DNA of 38,632 bases, taken from positions 1-38,632 of the IMG/VR virus record IMGVR_UViG_3300009157_000008. The stretch is one strand, 5' to 3'. The notes below the pieces were generated by a model. That model was not told the origin of the DNA and ran no database searches. It saw only the letters and a list, made by a program, of their open reading frames with translations. The stretch is from a virus. Position numbers and translations under genes: made by a program. The first letter of the stretch is position 1. The number at the start of each line of letters is the position of its first letter. Shown piece by piece: positions 8,094-16,188 of this stretch.

Positions 8094-10331
8094 TTAAATA
8101 TATTCCAAAACGACAACAATACCTGGGGCACCAGCGCCGCCTGCCCGATTTGTTGTTACGGTAGCGCCGGCCCCTCCTCCCCCTGAGCCATAAGCAACAC
8201 CTGCATTGCCAGCAGCACTTGTATTAACACTCAAGCCTCCGCCTCCCCAATAAGAAGCGCCCCCATTGCCTGAACAAAGAAGAACATTTACACCGTTTAA
8301 CACTGAAAAACCTCCGGCCCCTCCGCCAATATTAATTGAGCCTCCCGATCCTTGACCTCCTCCGGCCCCACCAAGAATTGGATAACATGCCACCGTTTGA
8401 TTAGATCCCGCAAGCCCTCCTAAACCAGCTAATGTAGTAATTATGGCGCCAAATGAACTAACAGCTCCCGGACTACCATTATTGCCCCCTGCTACCCCTC
8501 CAGCCCCCCCAGCGCCTACAGTTACCGTTTGAGATGCCCCAACGGCCGCAGCCGTAACACCCCATTTAATGGATGTCCCTCCGGCCCCTCCTCCGCCAGC
8601 AGCCGCCACCCCTGATGCGCCCGCCGCCGCTCCTCCACCCCCTCCACCGCTGGCAGTAACATAAACATCACAATATTTCATGCCTGATGTTGGGGTATAA
8701 GTTCCGCTTGCTGTAAACACTTGAACAGCTACTTGGGTAATAAGCCCTGATGCAGTTATAGCGGCAGAAGGTATAACGCTACTTATACTTGGAACCCCAG
8801 CGGGACTTGTTATGAGAAGCCCATTATTTGCGGTTGCTAAACCTGCAATAACATTATTTGAGCTTGAATAAAGCAATTGATTGGCGGTCGTTGAGGTTAA
8901 TCCTGTACCACCATTAGCTACAGCAATAGTTGTACCATTCCAAACCCCTGTAGTAATTGTGCCAAGTGTGGTAATCGACGATTGCCCCACATAACTTGCT
9001 GATATATCAATAATTGGTGTCGCACCACCTGTAGAAGTAATTCGGTTGGCAGTACCCGAAACACTGACCACAGTACCCGCTGCCGTTGAAAAAGGAGTCC
9101 ATGCAATTCCATCAAGCGTTCCTTCAAAAACAGATGTTTGGCTATTAAACCGAATTGTTCCGGCAATACCTCCTTGTTGTGCTGTATTTCCTATAGGCAA
9201 TGTTACGCCTGCCGTACCTGGCAATACGGGATTGCTTGCAATAGACAAGGTAACAGGGCCTGTAGGGGATGAAGCGGCAATTTGATTCGCGGTACCTGTA
9301 ATGCTTGAAACGGTATTACCTACAGTAGCTAAGGTTCCGCTTGTAGGAAATGTGACATTGGTAGCGCCGGTCATAGTAAAAGTTGAAGCAAATGCACCGG
9401 AAGTAGCTAATGTGCCTGCCAGAATTAACGTATTTGCTCCATTATTAAACCCTGTGCCCCCATAAATTGGGGATATGATTGTTCCTTGCCATGTGCCAGT
9501 GGCAATAGTTCCAAGCGTTGTTATGGAGGCTTGGCCTACATAAGAGGTTGAAATATCAACAATAGGATTGGCAGGGGAGGTGTTATCAACATCAATTCTG
9601 TTAACAGTCCCGTTAACACTATCCACTAATCCTCCGCCTACCGAATCCACATAGGCTTTAACCGATGAGGCGGTAGGAATATTAGTAGACAAAGCAGAGG
9701 CCATGGTATTGTCATTAATAATAGCGCTTATAGCGGTGCTACCTTGAACCGTAAAAGTTCCAGGAAAATCAAGTGTTGATGATAGGCTATGCACCGAATT
9801 GCCTGCGCCATCGCTATTGGTTACATTAATTTGATTAACCGTACCGCCTATAGTACGTGAATTAAGTACTCCGGTAGTTGTTGTAACACTTACAAATCCT
9901 GTCGGTAATAGGCTCGTATATTGGGCATTTTGCAGTGCTCCATTACTTACCTGGGCAATAAAGCTTGCATTTGCAAAATCCTGTACTGTTTTGTTGGTAA
10001 CATTACTTTGATTTTCCAAGCCAATTAAAGACGCTCCTTGCCCTGCACCATGACTTGCTAATTGGGGTAATATACTTGCACCATCTTCTATTTCAATCCA
10101 TGAGGCTGAAATGGGATCATAATATTCATAGGCAACTTCGTTAGTATTAAAACGCAGACGATAGTACATACTTGGGGCAATAGGAGGTCTGTCACCCGTA
10201 GCACCTTCGGGTAAAAACGTCCATGGGTTATTAAACCGTGTGTTATCACCACTTTCAAGACCCACCGTAATATTATCGTTTTGTAGATCACCACCGTCTG
10301 TAAAATCGCTAAACTTCCGTGTGTCGACCAT
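8094..10331 (-). CDS. Large tail fibre with GTW-type repeats and Gly-rich C-terminus
   Basis: The 745-aa protein has a distinct N-terminal domain of about 90 residues. It is followed by repeats of the form TLGTI(A/T)TG(T/V)W(Q/N)GT and VANGGTG, common in phage fibres. The last 200 residues are extremely Gly- and Ala-rich (GGGGGG, GGGGAGGTSIKWGV), like Gly-rich receptor-binding fibre tips. The gene is unusually GC-rich for this phage at that end. It probably trimerises and recognises the host. The 10 bases after its stop lead straight to the tailspike. Confidence 0.88.
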   Translation of the reverse strand: MVDTRKFSDFTDGGDLQNDNITVGLESGDNTRFNNPWTFLPEGATGDRPPIAPSMYYRLRFNTNEVAYEYYDPISASWIEIEDGASILPQLASHGAGQGASLIGLENQSNVTNKTVQDFANASFIAQVSNGALQNAQYTSLLPTGFVSVTTTTGVLNSRTIGGTVNQINVTNSDGAGNSVHSLSSTLDFPGTFTVQGSTAISAIINDNTMASALSTNIPTASSVKAYVDSVGGGLVDSVNGTVNRIDVDNTSPANPIVDISTSYVGQASITTLGTIATGTWQGTIISPIYGGTGFNNGANTLILAGTLATSGAFASTFTMTGATNVTFPTSGTLATVGNTVSSITGTANQIAASSPTGPVTLSIASNPVLPGTAGVTLPIGNTAQQGGIAGTIRFNSQTSVFEGTLDGIAWTPFSTAAGTVVSVSGTANRITSTGGATPIIDISASYVGQSSITTLGTITTGVWNGTTIAVANGGTGLTSTTANQLLYSSSNNVIAGLATANNGLLITSPAGVPSISSVIPSAAITASGLITQVAVQVFTASGTYTPTSGMKYCDVYVTASGGGGGGAAAGASGVAAAGGGGAGGTSIKWGVTAAAVGASQTVTVGAGGAGGVAGGNNGSPGAVSSFGAIITTLAGLGGLAGSNQTVACYPILGGAGGGQGSGGSINIGGGAGGFSVLNGVNVLLCSGNGGASYWGGGGLSVNTSAAGNAGVAYGSGGGGAGATVTTNRAGGAGAPGIVVVLEYI

Positions 10332-10341
10332 TTTGATATCC

Positions 10342-10689
10342 TTAAGTATTTAAGGCGCGAATTGATATTCCACAATAAGCGCTTGCATCAGGAGTAATAA
10401 AGTGAAGAACATCTCCTCCTTTCACATACCGTTGCGATCCGTCATCGCCTGGGCGAAATTCTCCATATTGTTGACTACCTACCACACTTGATGCCGGAAC
10501 AACAGGCGTACCGTTTAAACGCACAAACACATTTGAAGTAGAGGTATAGGAAAATCGTGCAGAAAAATTTTGTGTAGGATTACCTGGTACTGTAAATGTA
10601 TCTTCAACACCTATAGCCAGGTTAAACTGAGCACACACATCACTAAATGGAATAGTTATGTCATAATTACTGTTATATTGAATAGCCAT
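10342..10689 (-). CDS. Small fibre-associated virion protein
   Basis: This 115-aa protein is probably all-beta and has a PGD-type turn (RPGDDGSQRYVKGGDVLHF). I chose ATG 10689 because AAGGAG stands 9 bases upstream; the TTG at 10695 is too close. It is encoded between two large fibre proteins, so a connector or fibre cap is possible. No family is recognised. Confidence 0.7.
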   Translation of the reverse strand: MAIQYNSNYDITIPFSDVCAQFNLAIGVEDTFTVPGNPTQNFSARFSYTSTSNVFVRLNGTPVVPASSVVGSQQYGEFRPGDDGSQRYVKGGDVLHFITPDASAYCGISIRALNT

Positions 10690-10708
10690 GTTCAAACTCT
10701 CCTTGTTA

Positions 10709-12772
10709 TTAAGCTATTAAACCAAGTCTCGCGTCCACTGTATAATGATATAAAATATAACCTTCAGGGAAACTATTAGCCCCTGCTGTTGTTAATTGAG
10801 CTGCAATTGTATTGGTAGCATAAGAAACTCCAGGGGAACTAAAAAAAGTTTCAGTCCAATTAGCGAGGGATACATCAGCATCGGCAACCGATGCTCCGTT
10901 ATTACGTAAAAATGCACGAACCGCTGCTGCCACACCGCTTGTAGGAGAATAAGTTTGAACTAAGGGAGCTACAGAACGCTTGATGTTTTTAAAAGGCCAT
11001 CCAAAACTTCTTAAAATAACCGAATTGTTTCCCCCGCTATTAACTCCTAATTGATTTGATAATAATGGCCCCCCAGCATTTACAGTTCCAGGTAATACAT
11101 TTGCTGCATAACTTTTTTCATAATGAAAAAAACAATTACGTAATACTTGTTCGTAAGTTTGTGGCGGACTTTCAATGCCAAATTCATTAGGCACTAAAGA
11201 TATCTTGTCAAAGTAAACTAAATCCGCTACAGCCGCAGAATTTAAAGTATTTACAGTATAAAGCACAATACCTAAATATTTGGTACTAGCGGAAGCGGCG
11301 GGCAATTGAAATCCATCAAAAGAAAAGGTTTTAAGTGCCAAGGTGTCAATTGTAAATACGTTATCTATTAACGGTGCTACAGCAGTCCATCCTGCAGTAA
11401 ATGTTGGATCGGTTGCCGCCCATGAACTTATAGGGTCAACCGCAGGAGGAACAGTTGCCCTATGAATCAAGCGCATTTTCACCCTTAGGCCGGTACTGTG
11501 AGCCGTGCTAATACCTGCGCGTACTAACGATGAAACTATATTGCCCCAATAGGGTTGAATATCAAAAGTATCAATATATTGAATTAATGCAAATTTACCT
11601 TGAGCTGCAGAGGTAACACTCTGAATACCAAAATAGCGATTATTAGCACCTGCTTGCGCTTCTAATGAGTTAATATTTTGAAGTGATACGATAGTTTGAT
11701 CTGCGGTGTATTGGCTAGCGGTAATAGGAGAAGATGCAGGCGTTCTAAATTGCCAGGGATTAAGCGGGAAATTCCATCCTGTCAAAATAGAAGCCTTAGG
11801 CTTTAAAATAATGGAATCACGATAATAATGAAATGTATGATCAACCTGGCGCTCAATAGAATCCTGCTCATACCCTATATTCGTAAGCAAGTTTTGTACT
11901 ACTAATTGAAACGATGTTAAATAAATATCTACAGCTGTTGGTAATGCCATAATGTAATCAACATAAGCCACCGGTGGTAAGTCAGGATTGGTAGTCGCAG
12001 GCAATTGGCCAAAACCTAAATATTCTGTAAAGATACTGTTTACAGAGGTTGAGGATAAAACAGTCGTTAATACAGTGCCATTGGAATCAACTATAGTAGC
12101 TGAAATATTTTGAGGAGCGCCTTCAATTCGAGCAGTTACAGAAGAGGAGACCACTTTATTTGCCCAAAGCATTCCGTTTTGTTCAAAGCGCTGTCGTAAG
12201 TGAACGACAGACCAAGTACCGCTTAACGTAATTTGAAGGGCATAGGGCGCGTTTGTAGGATTAACTGTACCCGCGCTATTGTTTAACGGTACTTGCGTTA
12301 AGGTAACGTTTCCTGTGCCGGTTAAATCAAGGAACCAACCAGGAGCAACATCTATAGTTTGTGTTCCTCCGCTGGTTATAGTAAATGGAGATGCAAAATC
12401 TATTAAAGAAAATTGTGGATTGGTAATTTGGTTATCAGTAATCAATGCAACACTGGTAATTGGGGTATTGCCGCTGTTTCCAGGCAAATAGTTTTCAACC
12501 AAATAGATTAATGGGGCTGCTTGCGTTGGGCCCTGGCGAAATTCCAGACGATAGACTAATGTCGAATCAAAGAAAATGTCAACTGGCAACGTACCATTTG
12601 CTAAAAAACGAATTGGATTTGTCCACGGCGTGCCGGATGGGGTGTGGTATACAGGGGATGGCAAGTAAGGTAAATCATTTTCAAGCACAAACATATAAAA
12701 TGTGTCATCAAATAAATTGCCAACCAGGTCATCCAATAGCCAAATGGGGTTCGATCCACGTATGAATGGCAT
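10709..12772 (-). CDS. Large virion / tail fibre protein
   Basis: The protein is about 687 aa. The N-terminal 100 residues (GSNPIWLLDDLVGNLFDD...FLANGTLP) resemble the virion-attachment part of podovirus fibre proteins, and the rest is beta-rich with carbohydrate-binding-like segments. It is the first gene of the fibre block. ATG 12772 has GGA 9 bases upstream; ATG 12781 is also in frame but has no spaced ribosome site. Likely role: attaches the fibre complex to the tail. Confidence 0.75.
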   Translation of the reverse strand: MPFIRGSNPIWLLDDLVGNLFDDTFYMFVLENDLPYLPSPVYHTPSGTPWTNPIRFLANGTLPVDIFFDSTLVYRLEFRQGPTQAAPLIYLVENYLPGNSGNTPITSVALITDNQITNPQFSLIDFASPFTITSGGTQTIDVAPGWFLDLTGTGNVTLTQVPLNNSAGTVNPTNAPYALQITLSGTWSVVHLRQRFEQNGMLWANKVVSSSVTARIEGAPQNISATIVDSNGTVLTTVLSSTSVNSIFTEYLGFGQLPATTNPDLPPVAYVDYIMALPTAVDIYLTSFQLVVQNLLTNIGYEQDSIERQVDHTFHYYRDSIILKPKASILTGWNFPLNPWQFRTPASSPITASQYTADQTIVSLQNINSLEAQAGANNRYFGIQSVTSAAQGKFALIQYIDTFDIQPYWGNIVSSLVRAGISTAHSTGLRVKMRLIHRATVPPAVDPISSWAATDPTFTAGWTAVAPLIDNVFTIDTLALKTFSFDGFQLPAASASTKYLGIVLYTVNTLNSAAVADLVYFDKISLVPNEFGIESPPQTYEQVLRNCFFHYEKSYAANVLPGTVNAGGPLLSNQLGVNSGGNNSVILRSFGWPFKNIKRSVAPLVQTYSPTSGVAAAVRAFLRNNGASVADADVSLANWTETFFSSPGVSYATNTIAAQLTTAGANSFPEGYILYHYTVDARLGLIA

Positions 12773-12828
12773 AATATACATTCCATGTATTAATTATTAA
12801 TCGATATTAACATGTTTTGCTGGCGTTA

Positions 12829-13398
12829 CTAATCCATTCCCCCTACTTCATTTACTAAATCGCTTTTTAAAGCCTTATCTAAAAGTGGTTGTAAATATTT
12901 ATATTCATAATTTAATGGAACATTATGTTTTAAGCAGTGTTCAAGTTCTTTGGTTTCAAAATGGTTTAAAGAAGAAAAAGAAAGATTCTCCTTAATAGAA
13001 GGATTAGTAGAAGGCTTAGTATATCCGCCAGGGTGGCGGTCTGAAACACCACTTTTGGCGGTCTGGGATGTCGATTTTGGCGGAGGTGTTGAATTTTTGT
13101 CCGCCACACTGGCGGTTGTGTTAAATAATTGACCAAGTGATAGTCTACGGTTATAACTTGTACCTACTGAAGCAATTAACATCATTTTCTTAAGTTCTGA
13201 AATTCTTCTTTCAACGGTTCTTAATGATATTCTGCACTCTTTGCTTAATGCTTCATTTGAATAAATGCATTGCTTTTTATCCTTAAGAATTTTATAGAGC
13301 GCGCGCATTATTTCTTTATGTTCTGGATTGGTATCTGGATGATTTATTACTATATGAGGAATTTGATCGTAGGGAACATTTGAGTTTTTATTGGCCAT
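12829..13398 (-). CDS. Winged-helix initiator-like protein with repeats in its linker DNA
   Basis: This 189-aa protein has an N-terminal winged helix-turn-helix at about residues 15-90 (ALSKECRISLRTVERRISELKK is the recognition region, shortened in function to SLRTVERRISELKK). A Ser/Thr/Pro-rich linker follows at about 90-140, then a C-terminal helical domain. The layout is that of phage O/RepA-type replication initiators. The linker-coding DNA holds 22-bp-phased CCGCC/GGCGG palindromes (13025-13115). It lies inside the virion region, far from the other replication genes. It could equally be a plasmid-type regulator or partition protein. Confidence 0.75.
   Translation of the reverse strand: MANKNSNVPYDQIPHIVINHPDTNPEHKEIMRALYKILKDKKQCIYSNEALSKECRISLRTVERRISELKKMMLIASVGTSYNRRLSLGQLFNTTASVADKNSTPPPKSTSQTAKSGVSDRHPGGYTKPSTNPSIKENLSFSSLNHFETKELEHCLKHNVPLNYEYKYLQPLLDKALKSDLVNEVGGMD
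13025..13115. repeat. 22-bp-phased CCGCC/GGCGG repeats inside the winged-helix gene
   Basis: Two palindromes, CCGCC-N5-GGCGG, lie at 13025-13039 and 13101-13115. Between them GGCGG occurs at 13057 and 13079. The starts 13035, 13057, 13079 and the CCGCC at 13101 are all 22 bases apart, about two helical turns. Two neighbouring units share GGCGGTCTG. This GC-rich block stands out from the AT-rich surroundings and looks like iterons or a multi-site operator. Confidence 0.75.
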
Positions 13399-13435
13399 AA
13401 GATATAATTATCCTGTCATTTTATTGATGATGATA

Positions 13436-13518
13436 AGCCGGACGGGTTGCCCCCCATATGTCCGGCTGTGTTGATTGCACATTTATAGCCGGAGCAAAGG
13501 GGTCGCACCCTTCCGGCT
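13436..13518. repeat. Two tandem hairpins with AGCCGGA stems upstream of the winged-helix gene
   Basis: Hairpin 1 pairs AGCCGGAC (13436-13443) with GTCCGGCT (13460-13467). Hairpin 2 pairs AGCCGGA (13487-13493) with TCCGGCT (13512-13518) and has an inner AGGG/CCCT pairing. Neither is followed by a T-run, so they are not ordinary terminators. Hairpin 1 contains GCCGGAC twice, the same heptamer as in the iterons at 31354-31461. Confidence 0.7.
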
Positions 13519-13615
13519 AATCTCATTTTACCTATAGTATTATATTTACTCTTGTTTTAATTCCTATAAGATTACTTAAATAAAAATTGATTTAATGGAT
13601 TTTTGAGAAAATGTT

Positions 13616-13843
13616 GTGATCTCAGAAGAAGTAAACCAAAATTATAGTGAAAATGTGAGGTTAGTCTTGGTAGAACATGCCATAATTAATATCAATAGCA
13701 CACTTCAAAGAATTGAAAAAACTTCAAGCGAAGACCGCTCGGAAAGCCGTTCTTATTTTAGATGGACAATGGGATTTATAGGTGGGCTATATCTTATGCT
13801 TGGTAGTGCATTTATTACGGTTATTATTAAGTTTGTTCATTAA
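13616..13843 (+). CDS. Small coiled-coil membrane protein (holin-like paralogue 1), GTG start
   Basis: The 75-aa protein has a soluble N-terminal coiled coil with the motif RLVLVEHAIININ. One C-terminal membrane helix follows at about residues 49-72. This topology resembles XhlA-type phage membrane proteins. The start must be GTG 13616, since a stop lies in frame at 13604. The motif recurs in the genes at 14450, 14680 and 14856. A holin role is inferred from topology and the lack of any other holin candidate. Confidence 0.7.
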   Translation: MISEEVNQNYSENVRLVLVEHAIININSTLQRIEKTSSEDRSESRSYFRWTMGFIGGLYLMLGSAFITVIIKFVH

Positions 13844-13869
13844 AAGAGGATTTAAGATTTACACCAATT

Positions 13870-14085
13870 TTATAATGATTTACATTCTTCCTTTTTCTTC
13901 TCTACAAATTTCTTCTCTAAAAAAAATCTATTCAGAGAAGAAAGAACATTGGGTTCAAGATAAATTTTATTATCACATTTATTTTCGTCATGATTCCCTG
14001 TTGTTAACAAAATTCCATATCCATCAAAAAATGCATATACTCCATCACCGATATAACAATAGTTTTCACGCTCTTCATTTGTCAT
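13870..14085 (-). CDS. Small conserved-type phage protein
   Basis: This 71-aa protein contains YIGDGVYAFFDGYGILLTTG followed by NKIYLEP. That pattern, as I recall it, occurs in many small phage proteins of unknown role. AAGGTGG precedes the ATG, which overlaps the upstream gene's stop as ATGA. With the 14082-14372 gene it forms a two-gene leftward unit set between rightward genes. Confidence 0.7.
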   Translation of the reverse strand: MTNEERENYCYIGDGVYAFFDGYGILLTTGNHDENKCDNKIYLEPNVLSSLNRFFLEKKFVEKKKEECKSL

Positions 14086-14372
14086 AAATCCACCTTCTTT
14101 GAGCCAGTAATAATTGTCGGGTCTTTTTCAACCATTTTTGTTACGCAGTGATAACAAGCAAGGATAATATCTTTACCAATCAGTGAAGCAAACATAAGAA
14201 CGCCTTTTTTCTTTTTAGACAGCCACATTTGATTTTTACATTTAGGGCAATCGCGCAATTCACTTGCTGATTGGTTTTTCGGGTCTTCTTTATATTCTAG
14301 ATAAGGTGGACACATTATCATTACAATATTATTATTAATTTGTACGATTTCCTCAAGATTATTGTAATTCAT
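14082..14372 (-). CDS. Zinc-ribbon protein, unknown role
   Basis: This 96-aa protein carries CPKC near residue 42 and CYHC near residue 74, a C-x2-C ... C-x2-C zinc ribbon. It could bind nucleic acid or modify transcription. No clear ribosome site precedes ATG 14372. It is translationally coupled (ATGA) to the 71-aa gene downstream. Confidence 0.65.
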   Translation of the reverse strand: MNYNNLEEIVQINNNIVMIMCPPYLEYKEDPKNQSASELRDCPKCKNQMWLSKKKKGVLMFASLIGKDIILACYHCVTKMVEKDPTIITGSKKVDL

Positions 14373-14449
14373 TTTCAGTTCACTGCTTGTTTTTTGTCCA
14401 AATCTTATGTTATTATGACTAATAAGTAATCATGAGAACATAGAATATT

Positions 14450-14656
14450 ATGAAAAATGAAAATGATGTAGTTAATATACGTGATTTTATGAATCATGAG
14501 ACAAGAATATCGCTTGTTGAACATGCAATTATTAGAATTGAGAATAAAATTGATAAATTAGAATCTAAATTAGAATCAAGATTTATAATGCTCGTTGGGT
14601 TGATTATAACCTCTATTATTCTTCCAGTTGTTCTTCATTCATTGAAATTAGTTTAG
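14450..14656 (+). CDS. Small coiled-coil membrane protein (holin-like paralogue 2)
   Basis: The 68-aa protein has NIRDFMNHETRISLVEHAII, then a Lys/Glu heptad coil (KIDKLESKLESR). A C-terminal membrane helix at about 46-66 ends VLHSLKLV. The LVEHAII core matches the 13616 gene and the C-terminus closely matches the 14856 gene (VLHTLKLV). XhlA-like topology; holin role inferred. Confidence 0.75.
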   Translation: MKNENDVVNIRDFMNHETRISLVEHAIIRIENKIDKLESKLESRFIMLVGLIITSIILPVVLHSLKLV

Positions 14657-14679
14657 TAAATTTAATAATCGAGATAAAG

Positions 14680-14847
14680 ATGAGCAATGAAAATGATAAA
14701 AACAATGAAAACGATGTAATTTGTAGGCCTACTATGCGTGATATTATGAGTCATGAAAGAGCAATTGCATTGCTCAATCAGGAAATCGGTTTTATAAATA
14801 ATACATTAAGTCGGCTTGAAGAGAAAATCGATAAACTTAAAAAGTAA
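14680..14847 (+). CDS. Soluble paralogue without membrane helix (possible antiholin)
   Basis: This 55-aa protein shares the pattern of its neighbours: an MRDIMSHERAIALL motif like NIRDFMNHETRISLV, then LSRLEEKIDKLKK like KIDKLESK. The frame stops right where the others begin their membrane helix. GAG stands about 7 bases before the ATG. A family member that keeps the coil but lacks the membrane anchor could form hetero-oligomers and inhibit the others. Confidence 0.7.
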   Translation: MSNENDKNNENDVICRPTMRDIMSHERAIALLNQEIGFINNTLSRLEEKIDKLKK

Positions 14848-14855
14848 TTAAAAAA

Positions 14856-15032
14856 ATGATGAACGATATTAATTTAACAGAGCAATATATTGACCATGAG
14901 GTGCGCATTAGGATGCAGGAATTGGTTTATAAACAATTAAACCGTAAATTAGATATTATCCTTGGTGCGTGCGGAGCTATATTTACAGTTATATTAATTC
15001 CTATAGTATTACATACTTTGAAGTTAGTTTAA
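14856..15032 (+). CDS. Small membrane protein (holin-like paralogue 3)
   Basis: The 58-aa protein has YIDHEVRIRMQELV at the N-terminus and a membrane helix at about 34-55 ending VLHTLKLV. The 3' end is similar to the 14450 gene at the DNA level. It starts 8 bases after the soluble paralogue. Start is ATG 14856 or 14859. Holin-like topology. Confidence 0.7.
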   Translation: MMNDINLTEQYIDHEVRIRMQELVYKQLNRKLDIILGACGAIFTVILIPIVLHTLKLV

Positions 15033-15076
15033 TGAATTTTTGTTTAATACTTTTTTTAATTAAGGGGTGATGAATT

Positions 15077-15241
15077 ATGTACTTAGATCTTGCATCTTTT
15101 TGCTTGACCCTTGCCGCACTTGGCGTTATTTGTATGGGCCTTACTTTTGTTAAAGCCTTTATTGATGTTTATATATTTAAAAAATGCTCTTGCGAAAAAG
15201 AATATGATGGGAGGTGTATCGGTGGTTGCCAAGATTATTAA
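15077..15241 (+). CDS. Small membrane protein with Cys-rich tail
   Basis: This 54-aa protein has one membrane helix (about residues 5-29) and a C-terminal tail with four cysteines (CSC...C...C). AAGGGGTG stands well placed before ATG 15077. It is the last gene of the rightward cluster and overlaps the end of the leftward ejection gene by 4 bases. It is not obviously related to the coiled-coil paralogues. Role unknown. Confidence 0.65.
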   Translation: MYLDLASFCLTLAALGVICMGLTFVKAFIDVYIFKKCSCEKEYDGRCIGGCQDY

Positions 15242-16188
15242 TCCATCAATTTATTAACTAATTTTTTACCCCCATACACTCCTAATCCAAGGGCTGCAAG
15301 ACCTGATGTCGGTATTTTTAATTTCTTAAATAAAGGGATGGCCACTTTCATTATTTTTTTATATCGTTTGTAATTATTTATTCCCTTTCGCATCATATCT
15401 GCCTCTTCAATATGATTGGCACTTCTCAATACGCGCTCTAAATGATCCAACATATTTTGTTTTAATTCTCCTGCTTTTGGTGCCATGATTGAATTCTCGG
15501 AGGCCAAAGGCGATCTTAATAAGTTTCTTTGGTGATGTCCTACTTGTGATTGCAAATCAAATGCAGGGCCATATTTGCCCGTGTTAACTTGCCCTAACAA
15601 CTCTTTAGTAGCCTTTGTTTCTGGCAGGAATTTTTTAGCCTCTTCAATCATTTCTTTAGGATAAGCAAAATCCTGCAATCCTTTTTGTTTGATAGCCTTT
15701 TCAACAGCATCCAATTGATGCGTCCCTTTTAATCGACGAAACCCACCCCGAACAAGCCCTGCGCCTCCGATTAGCTCAGGAGCATGTTCTATGCCACCTT
15801 GAATTAATTTATCCATCAATGTATTGGTTTCTTTGTTGGTGCCAAATACATCTGAATAATCTTTTTCATCGTAAGGCAAATAAGATGATAAGGGATGTTT
15901 TAATGGGCCAATTAATTTTTCAACAGGCCATTCAGCAAGCTTTGATAAATCATAAGGTAAATTATGTAAATTACGTCCGGCATGCGTTAGCCCTGTTAAA
16001 ATATTCTTAGGCAATTTATGCCAAAATCCTTCAGGCTCAGGTAGGTTATCAAGGTATGCACCTGCGTCCTCTTCATCCCCATTATCTGCATTTAATTGCG
16101 CAAGCAATTGTGGATCAGTGACCTTTTTACGTGGACTTTGACCTAATTGCGCAAGCAATGCAGGATCGGTAACCTTTTGTCTAGTCAT
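15238..16188 (-). CDS. Putative DNA-ejection / internal virion protein
   Basis: The protein is 316 aa and begins with two copies of KVTDP-x-LLAQL. A central Pro-rich region, an amphipathic and Gly-rich stretch (ELIGGAGLVRGGF) and a C-terminal hydrophobic segment (GLAALGLGVYGG) follow. It is the last of three genes after the gp10-like hub, where P22 encodes gp7, gp20 and gp16. I chose ATG 16188, with GGGGGATGGGAAC upstream, over ATG 16209. Family assignment is positional. Confidence 0.7.
   Translation of the reverse strand: MTRQKVTDPALLAQLGQSPRKKVTDPQLLAQLNADNGDEEDAGAYLDNLPEPEGFWHKLPKNILTGLTHAGRNLHNLPYDLSKLAEWPVEKLIGPLKHPLSSYLPYDEKDYSDVFGTNKETNTLMDKLIQGGIEHAPELIGGAGLVRGGFRRLKGTHQLDAVEKAIKQKGLQDFAYPKEMIEEAKKFLPETKATKELLGQVNTGKYGPAFDLQSQVGHHQRNLLRSPLASENSIMAPKAGELKQNMLDHLERVLRSANHIEEADMMRKGINNYKRYKKIMKVAIPLFKKLKIPTSGLAALGLGVYGGKKLVNKLMD

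Noticed and set aside
13782-14087. 101-aa rightward frame
   Set aside because: It lies over the two ATGA-coupled leftward genes and the end of the 13616 gene, and has biased, low-complexity composition.
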